Shown: positions 51,274-60,984 of the stretch, in pieces | How positions within the stretch are numbered: the stretch's first letter is position 1 | How the letters are laid out: each line of letters starts with the position of its first letter | Assembly: GCF_020889625.1 (NCBI RefSeq) | Contig: NZ_CP086380.1 | Span: forward strand, 1,445,001-1,509,000 | Source of the DNA: Deinococcus radiophilus | GTDB taxonomy: Bacteria; Deinococcota; Deinococci; Deinococcales; Deinococcaceae | DNA length: 64,000 nt | Direction: 5' to 3' | Notes under the pieces: generated by a model | Told to the model about the DNA's origin: nothing | The model's input: only the letters and a program-made list of their open reading frames with translations | Databases searched by the model: none | Translations under genes and position numbers: made by a program

Positions 51274-52074
51274 ATGATGGAATCAATCAAAAAAGTGCGC
51301 GAAATGACTGGCGCTGGCATGATGGACGTGAAAAAGGCCCTGGCCGATGCCGAAGGCAACGAAGAAAAAGCTGTGGCTCTGCTGCGCGAACGCGGCATCG
51401 TCAAGGCCGCCAAGAAAGCTGACCGCGAAGCCAAAGAGGGCCTGGTCCGTTTCGTGGTGGACGGTGGCAAGGCCGCCATGGTCGAAGTGAACAGCGAAAC
51501 CGACTTCGTGGCCCGCAACGCCGACTTCCAGAGCATGGTCGAAGGTCTGGCGCAGGCCGCCCTGAAAGCCGGTACCAGCGACCTGGAGACCTTCCGCGAG
51601 TTCCAGATGGACAGCGGTGAGAAAGTCGGCGAAGCCGTGGCGGCTCTGTCCGGCAAGATCGGTGAGAACCTCGTGCTGAACCGCGTGGCCTACCTCGAAG
51701 GCGACAACCTGGCTGGCTACGTTCACTCCAACGGCAAGATCGGTGTGCTGACTGACGTTCAGGGTGGCACCGAAGCCCAGGCCAAGGACGTGGCCCTGCA
51801 CGTGGCCGCTGAAAAGCCTGACTACCTGACCCGCGACGAAGTCAACGCCGAAGACATCGAAAAAGAGCGTGAAGTGCTGACCAACAAGGCCCTGGCCGAA
51901 GGCAAACCCGAAAACATGGTCGAGCGCATCGTGGGCGGCCAGATCGGTAAGTTCTACGAAGAGCGCGTCCTGCCTGAGCAGAAGTTCGTCAAGGACAACT
52001 CGCTGACCGTGGAGAAGTACCTCGGCGAAGCCAAAGTCAACAAATTCGTCCGCTTCGAAGTCGGCAGCAAGTAA
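51274..52074 (+). CDS. tsf: Elongation factor Ts
   Basis: EF-Ts recycles EF-Tu by exchanging GDP for GTP. The 266-residue protein has IKKVREMTGAGMMDVKKALA, the TDFVARN motif (SETDFVARNADFQ), and the dimer core. The size is a bit shorter than in E. coli (283). The ATG at 51274 has an excellent AAGGAGGTC site; the next ATG (51277) is also possible. The coding sequence follows rpsB with a terminator-like hairpin between. Confidence 0.97.
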   Translation: MMESIKKVREMTGAGMMDVKKALADAEGNEEKAVALLRERGIVKAAKKADREAKEGLVRFVVDGGKAAMVEVNSETDFVARNADFQSMVEGLAQAALKAGTSDLETFREFQMDSGEKVGEAVAALSGKIGENLVLNRVAYLEGDNLAGYVHSNGKIGVLTDVQGGTEAQAKDVALHVAAEKPDYLTRDEVNAEDIEKEREVLTNKALAEGKPENMVERIVGGQIGKFYEERVLPEQKFVKDNSLTVEKYLGEAKVNKFVRFEVGSK

Positions 52075-52115
52075 CGCTGTCAGCGGGCTGGGGTGTTCTC
52101 CCCTCCCGCACGTAG

Positions 52116-52922
<807 letters not shown>

Positions 52923-52983
52923 AGTCCGGGCAGGCTGCCCCGCGCTAGACTGGGGCAGCCATTTCACCTGAGGAGGAACCGCC

Positions 52984-53535
52984 ATGAGTGATACCAACGC
53001 GATTTACAAGGATGCCCGTGACCGCATGGGCAAAAGCATCGAAGCCCTGGAAAGCAACCTGGGCGTGCTGCGTACGGGCCGTGCCCACCCTGGCCTACTG
53101 AAAAAAGTGATGGTCGAATATTTCGGCTCCACCATGCCACTGGATCAGGTGGCCAGCGTCAATGCCCCCGATGCCCGCACACTGACGGTGACGCCCTGGG
53201 ATAAGGGTGCTCTGGCACCCATCGAAAAAGCCATTCGTGACTCGGACCTGGGTCTGAACCCCAACAACAAGGGCGACCTGATCTTTATCTCGATTCCCTC
53301 GCTGACCGAAGAGCGCCGCAAGGAAATGGTCAAGAACGCCAAGCACTATGCGGAAGAAGCCCGTATCAGCATTCGTAATGTGCGCAAGCAGTCCTTGGAC
53401 GAAGTCAAGAAGCTGAGCGATATGGGCGAAGATGAGCTGAAGCGTGCCGAAGGCGAAGTCCAGAAAATCACTGACGAATACGTGAAAAAAGTAGATGAGG
53501 TCTTTGACCGCAAAGAAGCTGAAATCCTGGGCTGA
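52984..53535 (+). CDS. frr: Ribosome recycling factor
   Basis: RRF splits post-termination ribosomes together with EF-G. The 183-residue protein has [60 protein letters not shown] and [14 protein letters not shown], all highly conserved. GAGGAGGAACCGCC precedes the ATG. It ends just before a hairpin with a T run and lies between pyrH and cdsA. Confidence 0.98.
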   Translation: MSDTNAIYKDARDRMGKSIEALESNLGVLRTGRAHPGLLKKVMVEYFGSTMPLDQVASVNAPDARTLTVTPWDKGALAPIEKAIRDSDLGLNPNNKGDLIFISIPSLTEERRKEMVKNAKHYAEEARISIRNVRKQSLDEVKKLSDMGEDELKRAEGEVQKITDEYVKKVDEVFDRKEAEILG

Positions 53536-53558
53536 GGCCAAACTGCGCAGCTGCAATG

Positions 53559-53590
53559 TGCGGGGGCCCTTCTACGGTTCCCGCATTTTT
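53559..53590 (+). terminator. Terminator after frr
   Basis: TGCGGG (53559-53564) and CCCGCA (53580-53585) pair around a 15-base loop and are followed by five T bases. It lies between frr and cdsA. Confidence 0.75.
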
Positions 53591-53696
53591 GCTGCCCTGA
53601 GTCGCTCCCCGCCGCAGCCGCTATAGTAACCGGGTTGCCTCCTGGCCCCACAGGCCACGGCTGGCCCTATTTTCCCATCCCCGGAGGCCGTACCCC

Positions 53697-54533
53697 TTGG
53701 AAACTCTGAGTAGCCGCGTTAGCACTGCCGTCATCGGCTTTCTGGTGGTCAGCGCCGTGGTGTATCTGGGATGGTGGGCCATGCTGCCGGCCCTGCTGCT
53801 GGTCGGCGTGATGGGTCTGTTCGAGTATGTCCGCATGCTGGACTACAACGACATTGACGTGCGGCGCGGCACACTGGCTACCTTTGGTGCCGCCCTGATC
53901 CTGGCCAGCCTACCAATGCTGCCGGGCGTGCCCTGGGAAGGCGGGTCCTGGCGCGAGGCGGTACTGACGGTGGCGATCGGGTATCTGTTCGTGATTGAGG
54001 TGATCAAGCCCGGCGAGCGCCCGCTGGAGCGGATTGTCTACTCCGCTTTCGGCCTGCTGTACATTCCCTGGCTCCTGGGCTATTTCCTGCTGCTGCGCTA
54101 CACCGAAGGGCCGGACATGGGCCTGCTGTATTTCGCGCTGCCACTGCTGGCGACCTTCGCAGCGGACATCGGGGGTTTTTTCGGGGGCTACTACTTCGGG
54201 CGGCGCAAACTGGCCCCCGAAATCAGCCCTGCCAAGACGGTGGAAGGGGCAATCAGCGGCCTGGCCTTCAGCTTCGTGGTCATCGTGATCCTGACCGAGT
54301 TCATCTGGCAGATCTGGACGCCAATGGAAGCGCTGCTGTACTCGGTGCTGGTCGCCAGTGCCAGTCAGCTGGGCGACCTCTCCGAAAGCCTGCTCAAGCG
54401 GGCGCTGAACACCAAAGACACCGGCACCAGCTTGCCCGGTCACGGCGGATTTCTGGACCGCTTGGACAGCCTGCTGTTCGCGGTCCCGGCCACCTACCTC
54501 TATCTGAACATCAGCGTGCTGGGCGGCGGCTGA
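53697..54533 (+). CDS. cdsA: Phosphatidate cytidylyltransferase
   Basis: CdsA makes CDP-diacylglycerol from phosphatidate and CTP for phospholipid synthesis. The 278-residue membrane protein has about eight helices and the signature in SPAKTVEGAISGLAFSFVVI and ASQLGDLSESLLKRALNTKD, followed by GHGGFLDRLDSLLFAVPATY. The start is TTG at 53697, 9 bases after GGAGG (53683-53687); no nearer ATG or GTG exists upstream of the first helix. Confidence 0.95.
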   Translation: METLSSRVSTAVIGFLVVSAVVYLGWWAMLPALLLVGVMGLFEYVRMLDYNDIDVRRGTLATFGAALILASLPMLPGVPWEGGSWREAVLTVAIGYLFVIEVIKPGERPLERIVYSAFGLLYIPWLLGYFLLLRYTEGPDMGLLYFALPLLATFAADIGGFFGGYYFGRRKLAPEISPAKTVEGAISGLAFSFVVIVILTEFIWQIWTPMEALLYSVLVASASQLGDLSESLLKRALNTKDTGTSLPGHGGFLDRLDSLLFAVPATYLYLNISVLGGG

Positions 54534-54588
54534 GGCGAGAGCAGTTCCAGGCCTACCGTCCCCTGCACGCACCCCTGCCGCGCAGACC

Positions 54589-54717
54589 GCCACTCTCATC
54601 CTGATTGACGGTGAACAGTTCGCGGGCCTGATGATTGACTATGGCGTGGGGGTATAGACCCGCGAAACTTACCGCATCCGGCGCATTGACAGCGAATATT
54701 TTGACGGACTCTACCAC
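54589..54717 (+). pseudogene. Remnant of an Mrr-type restriction protein C-terminus
   Basis: A short open stretch reads ATLILIDGEQFAGLMIDYGV then, after GV and an in-frame TAG at 54655-54657, TRETYRIRRIDSEYFDGLY. This matches the C-terminal tail of Mrr-family restriction endonucleases (ILIDG..LA.LMI.YGVGV....Y.I.RID.DYF). No upstream domains or catalytic core remain. It is wedged between cdsA and the convergent nucleotidyltransferase gene, so an mrr gene was probably lost here by deletion. The assignment is from memory of the family. Confidence 0.6.
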
Positions 54718-55554
54718 TTACGCCACCCGCATCTGCGCCAGATACGCACTCACCCGCTCGTCATCCTGCGTCGGGTACGTATGTCCACTGCACGCCGCCA
54801 CCTCCTGCGCGGCGTCACGGAACAGGGCGGTCATGGTCAGCAGCGCGTCCCAGTTGGCCCCGGTGTCTGCGCCCGCGTAGGTCTGCTCCAAGCGGGTCAG
54901 CCAGCCTGCGGGCAGCACGCCGCCAAAGCGTGAGCCGAACTTGCCGGGATTGGCTGCCCAACCCGTGCGGCAACCGAAGGCCCACTCCAACATCCGCAGC
55001 AGCTCACCGCGCATCAGGGAGTCAAGGTGATACTTGGCGTAGCCGAGCTGCCCGCGCCGCAGTCCCTTGACCACGTAAGGGGCCAGCCACCAGAACTCGT
55101 TGCAAGAGTCAGCGTAAGCCTGGGCGCTTGGCGGGGTGGGGAAATGGTCCCCCCCGTGGGGGGCGGGCAGGTCAGGAAACAGGTCGTCCTTATCCAGCAG
55201 CACCCGGCTAAGGCTTTCAGGCGGGAACTCGGCGCGGAGCTCCACTGGAATCAGGCCCAGGTCCAGCCGTGAGCCGTCCACAAACTGCATCAGGTAAGTG
55301 ATGGGCGAGGTGTGGTCGTACTCGGCCCCGCCCATCAACGCCGGAATCTGAAGGATCATGCGCTCGCCAAAGCGGTCTATCCAGCGGTGACTCTGGGTAA
55401 ACGAGGGCAGATCACGGACATACAGAGTCACGTCGTAATCCTGAAAAGCGTCAGGGACAGCTTGTGGATTCACCCGTGACCCGCTCAAGATAACGGCCCG
55501 GACGCGGCTGTCTTGGTGCGCCAGGGCCAGAACTTGGTGCAGAGGGTCGGCCAT
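54718..55554 (-). CDS. AadS/AadK-like aminoglycoside 6-adenylyltransferase family protein
   Basis: The 278-residue protein has the nucleotidyltransferase motif AVILSGSRVNPQ followed by FQDYDVTLYV (about 24-47), where D in DYDV coordinates metal. It belongs to the streptomycin adenylyltransferase (AadS/AadK) family that adenylates aminoglycosides at position 6. Residues such as YLMQFVDGSRLDLGLIPVE are conserved. The true substrate is not known; it may be a native housekeeping homologue. ATG 55554 lies 5 bases after TAGACT (minus strand), likely leaderless; a longer frame to 55683 is unsupported. Confidence 0.82.
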   Translation of the reverse strand: MADPLHQVLALAHQDSRVRAVILSGSRVNPQAVPDAFQDYDVTLYVRDLPSFTQSHRWIDRFGERMILQIPALMGGAEYDHTSPITYLMQFVDGSRLDLGLIPVELRAEFPPESLSRVLLDKDDLFPDLPAPHGGDHFPTPPSAQAYADSCNEFWWLAPYVVKGLRRGQLGYAKYHLDSLMRGELLRMLEWAFGCRTGWAANPGKFGSRFGGVLPAGWLTRLEQTYAGADTGANWDALLTMTALFRDAAQEVAACSGHTYPTQDDERVSAYLAQMRVA

Positions 55555-55570
55555 ACCCCAGTCTAGGGTG

Positions 55571-56671
55571 TCAGAAACAGGGCGTTGGTGCTGTAGCGGA
55601 CTGCTCACACACATAGTTTTTGCCCAACCAGGACTTGTGGAACGGCTCCCAGCCACCTGGGTAACCCAAGTCAATCCGTCCACTTTCTGTCATGGCAAAC
55701 AGTCCAGCCTGATTCAGGACATCGTCGTGAGCCATGTTGACTGGCAAACGCGACGTGTTGTACATCTGGTACAGATTCACTGCGGCGCAGGGCCATTGGG
55801 GCAGCAGTTCAGTAATAAGCAGTGAGGCTTCGCGGTGATCGTGGTGATCGCCTTCGTTGATCACTGGATCAGGATCCGACAGGTGGAACCGCAGGGATGT
55901 GCTGGAACGGCCCTCATATTCCACGATGCGCTGGACGGTCGTGCGCAGATCGTTCCATCCCCGATAGGTACTGAGGGAATCCAGCGACTTGAGCTGGCTC
56001 CGTTCGCCCTGGTGAAGTTCCTGCAGATAGGGAGCGTCTAAGCCATCGGGGAGACGCAAGTAATAACTGACGGTCGGGCCGTACTCCACCCGGTAAATGA
56101 GGTGGGGGCCAGCCTTGGCGAAGCCACGCACCGTAGGCCCATGCAGCTCTCGGCCCGCGTCCACCATGAACCGCACGCTGCGCCGCGTACCTTCCTCACG
56201 CGCCAAGACATAAGAACGTCCCGGCACCATTGAAGGCTGCCCCGCGTCACCAGCTGTCAGGTAAATAAAGACCAGCTTGGTGCCGTCTGTGCGGGCGTCA
56301 CGGTAAGCCTGCGGGTTCATGAACAGTTGCCAGTCGTCCTAATGGGCCACCACATAGAAGCCCACCTCGTTCCACTGCGGACTACCCCCTCCCTGAACAG
56401 AGACACCGTCCAGCAATACCGTGGCACCACTCTGGTCAGGCGAGGGCGGTACGGCAGAACGAGGCGGGGCCATATGAACGGTATCGGCGGCGACCTGTTG
56501 ACTCCCTGCCCATGGGGAATCGGACGGCAGCTGCTCAGCTGGAGGCACCGGAGAAACACCAACCGTCCCGTTGGGCTTCCGGGCAGAATTGCCTTCTTGG
56601 TTCCCGCAGCCAGTCAGCAGGAGGATGAGGCTAAGAGCAGCGAACTGGACTTGACGTGCATTCATGGTCAT
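55571..56671 (-). pseudogene. PIG-L-type deacetylase lipoprotein, broken by an amber codon
   Basis: The 5' part (56671-56342) encodes a lipoprotein signal ([12 protein letters not shown]) and a linker ending in the beta strand EVGFYVVAH, then TAG at 56341-56339, then the frame continues DDWQLFMNPQAYRDARTDGT and VFIYLTAGDAGQPSMVPG without further stops to 55571. The metal motif of PIG-L/LmbE enzymes is H-x-D-D, here AH(stop)DDW, where the stop replaces a residue that is usually glutamine or proline (CAG to TAG is one change). With it restored the protein would have 366 residues. A ribosome binding site AGGAGGCACC precedes the ATG. The gene lies just upstream of the AadS/AadK-like gene, 16 bases away. 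Confidence 0.88.
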
Positions 56672-56784
56672 GGTGCCTCCTAGACGCTGCTCTGGCGAGT
56701 TTACCCACCTCAGCGTGTTCTCAGCTTTTCATAGCTTTGGCCTGGCAGCAGCTCACCTTCCTTTTAATTCGGGGGGGATACGGC

Positions 56785-57957
56785 ATGATGGTCGGCGTGA
56801 AGCTCACCGTTCTTGGCAGCACCGGCAGTATCGGCACCCAGACCCTGGAAGTGGCGCAGCAGCGCGGCTGGGAGGTGGCCGCCCTGGCGGGCGGGCGCAA
56901 TCTGGATCTGCTGGAAGCCCAGGTGCGCCAGTGGCAACCCGAAGCAGTGGCCGTAGCCCCAGAGGCCTACGCCGAGGCCAAAGCACGCCTAAGCGGCGCC
57001 GCAGTGCTGCCGCTGGAAGAACTGGCAGTGCAGCAGGCCGATGTAGTAGTCAACGCCATCAGCGGACTTCCAGGCCTGTCCCCCACCCGCGCTGCCCTGG
57101 AAGCGGGTCAGGCGGTGGCCCTGGCGACAAAAGAGGCGATGGTTACGGCGGCCCCACTCATCTGGGCCGCAGCGGCGCAGGGCGGGGGCCGCCTGGTCCC
57201 GGTGGACTCCGAACACACTGGGATGTATCAGTGTTTGGTCGGTGAGCGCCTCTCGGACGTGGCCGAGCTGATTCTGACGGCGTCGGGTGGCCCTTTCCGC
57301 CTCTCCCCTGCCGACCTGAGCAGTGTGACGCCTGAGCAGGCGCTGAATCACCCGAGTTGGAGCATGGGCCAGAAGATCACGGTGGACAGCGCTACCCTGA
57401 TGAACAAGGGGTTGGAAGTGATGGAGTGCGCTGCACTATACAGTCTGCCACTTTCAAAGGTGCGGGTGGTTATTCACCCACAGAGTGCCGTGCATTCGGC
57501 GGTGCGCTGGCACGATGGCAACCTGAGTGCCAACTTTGGTCCCGCCGATATGCGCCTGTTTATCGCCTACGCGGTAGAGGCAGCGGTGGCGGGCGGCATG
57601 ACCCGTCCCGGCGAGGTGACAGGCGCGCCACGTGGCCGGGGCAGCACCGAACAACTGGCCTGGGCGCTGGAAGGAAAGTGGGAGTTCAGCGCCCCCGATC
57701 TGAACCGCTTTCCGGCGCTGGGCCTCGCCTACCGCGCCGGCGAAGCAGGCGGCTTGCTTCCCGCCGCACTGAACGCCGCCGACGAGGTGGCTGTGCCTGC
57801 ATTTCTGGCCGGGAAGATCGGCTTTCTGGATATCCCACGCGTGATTGAACAGGTGCTGGACGAGTGTCCGCGAGCAGAGCTGGGCTGGGACACCCTGGCG
57901 GAGGTACAAGGCTGGGCCACCCGCCGGGCACAGGAACTGTGTGGAGTGGAAGCGTGA
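56785..57957 (+). CDS. dxr: 1-deoxy-D-xylulose 5-phosphate reductoisomerase
   Basis: Dxr makes MEP, the second step of isoprenoid synthesis, using NADPH and Mn2+/Mg2+. The 390-residue protein has [20 protein letters not shown] (NADPH-binding), [27 protein letters not shown] (metal Asp/Glu), ASGGPFR, and [20 protein letters not shown]. The start may be the ATG at 56785 or 56788 with GGGGGGA upstream. The stop codon overlaps rseP by 4 bases, so the two are coupled, a common pairing. Confidence 0.96.
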   Translation: MMVGVKLTVLGSTGSIGTQTLEVAQQRGWEVAALAGGRNLDLLEAQVRQWQPEAVAVAPEAYAEAKARLSGAAVLPLEELAVQQADVVVNAISGLPGLSPTRAALEAGQAVALATKEAMVTAAPLIWAAAAQGGGRLVPVDSEHTGMYQCLVGERLSDVAELILTASGGPFRLSPADLSSVTPEQALNHPSWSMGQKITVDSATLMNKGLEVMECAALYSLPLSKVRVVIHPQSAVHSAVRWHDGNLSANFGPADMRLFIAYAVEAAVAGGMTRPGEVTGAPRGRGSTEQLAWALEGKWEFSAPDLNRFPALGLAYRAGEAGGLLPAALNAADEVAVPAFLAGKIGFLDIPRVIEQVLDECPRAELGWDTLAEVQGWATRRAQELCGVEA

Positions 57958-59084
57958 ATGTCGCGCAGGCCATCGCCGCTGCCCTGACCCCACAGGGCAT
58001 CTTCTGGACAGTGCTGCTGCTGGGCCTGATTACCTTCCTGCACGAGCTGGGGCACTACTCCGCCGCCCGGCGCCAGGGCGTCAAGGTGGACAGCTTCAGC
58101 GTCGGCATGGGGCCGGTGCTGGCCCGGCGGCAGTGGCGCGGAACCGAGTGGCGGCTCTCGCTGCTGCCGGTTGGCGGCTACGTCATGATTGACGGCATGG
58201 CCCCGGAGGAAGACGAGCACGGGCAACTGCGCCACTCCACCACTGGCTTTGCGCGGCTGCCGGCGCTGGGACGCATCGCGGTGCTGCTGGCGGGGCCGCT
58301 CGTGAACCTGCTGCTGGCGGTGGGGTTGATGACGGTTATGTTCAGCAGCCTCGGCGTGACGGCCAATGACCGTATCCGGGTCAGCGAGGTGATCGCCGGG
58401 TCCGAGGCCGAACGGTTAGGTCTACAACCCGGCGACGAAATCATCGCGCTGGACGGCCAGGATATTCCTGAGCGCACGGAGATAGACGGCCAGCCACAGC
58501 CCGGCTACCTGCAACTGGGCGAGGTGCTGTCCCAGCCTGGACCGCATACCCTGACGGTGCAGCGCACCCCCGGCGGCGAACAGCGCGAGCTGGCCTTCGA
58601 CTGGACCCCCGTGCTGAATGGCGAGCGGCAACTGCTGGGCATCCGCTACGGTCCCGGCAACGATCCGGTCGGCGTGCCACAGGCACTGGGAGAGTCGCTC
58701 CAGACCACTGCCGAGGCCGTACCACTGGTGCTGGGCAGCTTTGGCAAGTTGCTGGGCGAGATGTTCACACTGGACCTGAAAGGCGAACAAACCGATGACG
58801 TGGGCGGCCCGATCCGCATCACCGAAACGGTCAGCCAGGCCGCTGCACTGAACGGCTGGGCGCTGGTACAGATCGCCGTGCTGCTGAACCTGTCGCTGGC
58901 GGTGTTCAACCTGCTGCCGATTCCGGGCCTGGACGGGGGCCGCATTGCCCTGGTGCTGATCGAGATGCTGCGCGGCCGCCCGCTCACCTTTCAGCAGGAG
59001 CAGAGCGTCACCGCCGCTGGGTTCCTGTTCGTGATGTTCCTGATGGCCTTCGTGCTGGTGCGGGATGTGACGCGGTTCTTCTGA
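57954..59084 (+). CDS. rseP: RIP metalloprotease RseP
   Basis: RseP is an intramembrane zinc protease that cuts signal-peptide or anti-sigma factor segments. The 376-residue protein has the HELGH motif ([12 protein letters not shown], about residues 24-35), a PDZ domain (about 125-225, [20 protein letters not shown]), and the second metal site [19 protein letters not shown] near the C-terminal helices. The start is GTG 57954, overlapping the dxr stop (GTGA). Only one PDZ domain is apparent, whereas E. coli RseP has two. Confidence 0.93.
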   Translation: MNVAQAIAAALTPQGIFWTVLLLGLITFLHELGHYSAARRQGVKVDSFSVGMGPVLARRQWRGTEWRLSLLPVGGYVMIDGMAPEEDEHGQLRHSTTGFARLPALGRIAVLLAGPLVNLLLAVGLMTVMFSSLGVTANDRIRVSEVIAGSEAERLGLQPGDEIIALDGQDIPERTEIDGQPQPGYLQLGEVLSQPGPHTLTVQRTPGGEQRELAFDWTPVLNGERQLLGIRYGPGNDPVGVPQALGESLQTTAEAVPLVLGSFGKLLGEMFTLDLKGEQTDDVGGPIRITETVSQAAALNGWALVQIAVLLNLSLAVFNLLPIPGLDGGRIALVLIEMLRGRPLTFQQEQSVTAAGFLFVMFLMAFVLVRDVTRFF

Positions 59085-59125
59085 ATCTGGGCCGATAGGC
59101 GGGCGGGAGCTGTTAAGCTTCAGGC

Positions 59126-59641
59126 ATGTCAAGCCCCGAAACGGCCACAGAGCAGGTGCTCTGGGACTTTGTTCACGCCTATGACCCTGGTATAGAGACG
59201 CTGCCCGACGCCTTTCAGTTTGGCGACTCGCCCGACATGGCAGACCGGCTGCTGGCCCTGGTCCTGTCGGGCCAGAAGGTCGCCACCACCGGCTGGCCTG
59301 CCGACCCCAGCATTCACCCTGGGATGCTGTCGGTGGTGCTGGACGGCCAGGGTCAGCCCGCCGCCCTCATCCGAACCGTCAAGGTAGAGCACATTCCCTT
59401 TCTGGACGTGAGCGCCGAATTTGCAGCCTCGGAGGGCGAAGGCGACCTGACGTTGGACTGGTGGCGCGACGCCCACCGCACATTTTTTGGCCGTCAGCAG
59501 GCGGACCGGCCTTTTAGTGACGCTGAGCAGGTGCAGTGCGAAACGTTTGAAGTGGTGTGGCCTGAGCCTGCTGCCCCAGCAGCCCCGAACGCTGACTCGC
59601 CGGTCAACCGGAACTTCCCGCCCAGGGACCACACCGAATAA
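59126..59641 (+). CDS. ASCH-domain protein
   Basis: The 171-residue protein has an ASCH fold: LALVLSGQKVATTGWPADPS, GMLSVVLDGQGQPAALIRTV, and SEGEGDLTLDWWRDAHRTFF, all conserved. ASCH proteins may bind RNA or act on modified nucleosides; the role is not established. The ATG is 6 bases after TAAGCT (leaderless type). Its 3' end overlaps the convergent gene at 59604 by 38 bases. Confidence 0.85.
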   Translation: MSSPETATEQVLWDFVHAYDPGIETLPDAFQFGDSPDMADRLLALVLSGQKVATTGWPADPSIHPGMLSVVLDGQGQPAALIRTVKVEHIPFLDVSAEFAASEGEGDLTLDWWRDAHRTFFGRQQADRPFSDAEQVQCETFEVVWPEPAAPAAPNADSPVNRNFPPRDHTE

Positions 59642-59969
59642 GGCGGTATTCCCGGCCCAGAGCGCGTTCCAGTGCATCCAGGAACCTCCCAACCTCGCCG
59701 TGAAAGTACGCCTCTTCCCCTTCATTCCAGGGCATAGGCGGTCCATACCACCCTACAGCGTCGTCCCAGCGTTCCATCAGGGCTTCTCCCCAGAGGGTCA
59801 GGTCACGCGGCAATATCAAGTCACGCAGAGGCACCGGATAGCCAAAACAGTGCCGGGCGTCCTCATTGGCACTCCACAGGCAGACATGGACACCGGCCTC
59901 GAAGAAGAACCGGAACTCGTAGAACGGTTCGCGCAGGTCATCCACCGGAATAGAGCGGACAGCGGGCAT
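59604..59969 (-). CDS. Hypothetical protein, convergent with the ASCH gene
   Basis: I do not recognise this 121-residue soluble protein. It contains YEFRFFFEAGVHVCLWSANE, a GYPVPLRDLILPRDLTLWGE stretch and an acidic, aromatic WYGPPMPWNEGEEAYFHGEV. The last 38 bases overlap the 3' end of the ASCH gene on the other strand. The start ATG at 59969 is close to the divergent sulfurtransferase gene (22 bases), and the two may share a promoter region. Confidence 0.65.
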   Translation of the reverse strand: MPAVRSIPVDDLREPFYEFRFFFEAGVHVCLWSANEDARHCFGYPVPLRDLILPRDLTLWGEALMERWDDAVGWYGPPMPWNEGEEAYFHGEVGRFLDALERALGREYRLIRCGPWAGSSG

Positions 59970-59991
59970 ATGCGGAGTCTAAACTCTGGAC

Positions 59992-60864
59992 ATGACCACA
60001 ACTGATTTCCCTACCCCCCTGGTCAGCGCCGAGTGGCTGCAGGCCAACTTGCACCACCCTCATCTGCGGCTGCTGGACTGCCGCTTTGACCTGCGCGACG
60101 CGCTGCTGGGGCGCATGGCCTACGCGGAAGGCCACCTACCCGGTGCCGTGTACACCGACCTGGAAATGAATCTCAGCGGCCCAGTGACCGAATCGGGCGC
60201 GGGCGGGCGTCACCCCCTGCCGGACCCGCAGGCGCTGGCAGCCTGGCTGGGCGAGCAAGGCATTGGCCCAGACAGCCTGGTGGTATGTTACGACGCGGGC
60301 GGAGCGCAGGGGTTCTACGCAGCGCGGGCCTGGTGGCTGCTGCGCTGGCTGGGACACGAACAGGTGGCCGTGTTGGACGGCGGCCTGACGGCCTGGCAAG
60401 CAGCGGGCGGTGAGCTGACGTCCCAGGAACCGCAGCCCACTCCTGCCACCTTTACACCTAAGGTGCAGACGAGCTACCTGGCAACCGCCGATGAAGTGGC
60501 CGCGCTCAGCGACGACACCCTCCTGATTGATTCCCGCGCCCCAGAACGCTACCGGGGCGACACCGAGCCGCTGGACCGCAAGGCTGGGCATATTCCGGGA
60601 GCAGTGAATCGGCCCTGGACTGAGGCACTGGACGGGCAGGGCCGCTTTCAGGCCGCCGAGTCACAAGCAGAGCGGCTGGGGGCTGCACCTGCCCAGGCCA
60701 CCGTCACCTACTGCGGCAGCGGGGTCAGCGCCACCCCCAACCTGCTGGCGCGTGAACTGGCCGGAGTACCCTTAGGTCCAGACAACCGCCTGTACGCGGG
60801 CAGTTGGAGCGATTGGGTCAGCGACGACGCCCGGCCCATCACCACTGGCCCGGCCAGCACCTGA
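59992..60864 (+). CDS. Thiosulfate/3-mercaptopyruvate sulfurtransferase
   Basis: The 290-residue protein has two rhodanese domains (about 10-135 and 155-285). The C-terminal one carries the active cysteine in [15 protein letters not shown], and the first has LDCRFDL and [19 protein letters not shown](S/T)A loops are typical of 3-mercaptopyruvate or thiosulfate sulfurtransferases (SseA-like). The ATG follows TAAACT by 6 bases. It likely acts in cysteine and cyanide sulfur transfer. Confidence 0.92.
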   Translation: MTTTDFPTPLVSAEWLQANLHHPHLRLLDCRFDLRDALLGRMAYAEGHLPGAVYTDLEMNLSGPVTESGAGGRHPLPDPQALAAWLGEQGIGPDSLVVCYDAGGAQGFYAARAWWLLRWLGHEQVAVLDGGLTAWQAAGGELTSQEPQPTPATFTPKVQTSYLATADEVAALSDDTLLIDSRAPERYRGDTEPLDRKAGHIPGAVNRPWTEALDGQGRFQAAESQAERLGAAPAQATVTYCGSGVSATPNLLARELAGVPLGPDNRLYAGSWSDWVSDDARPITTGPAST

Positions 60865-60984
60865 TCCAACTGCTCAGCCCCCGCGTTGCCGTTCATATGG
60901 CTGTTTCCCCTAGGGGCTGTCAGATGGATGCCACACCGGACCGGGCACCTTTACGTTATCTATACCTACGTGTTAAAACTTGAC

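Noticed and set aside
54655..56341. Two in-frame TAG codons in otherwise open genes (Mrr remnant and PIG-L) as a sign of amber recoding
   Set aside because: corA ends with TAG directly after its expected C-terminus, so TAG works as a stop here; independent decay is simpler.
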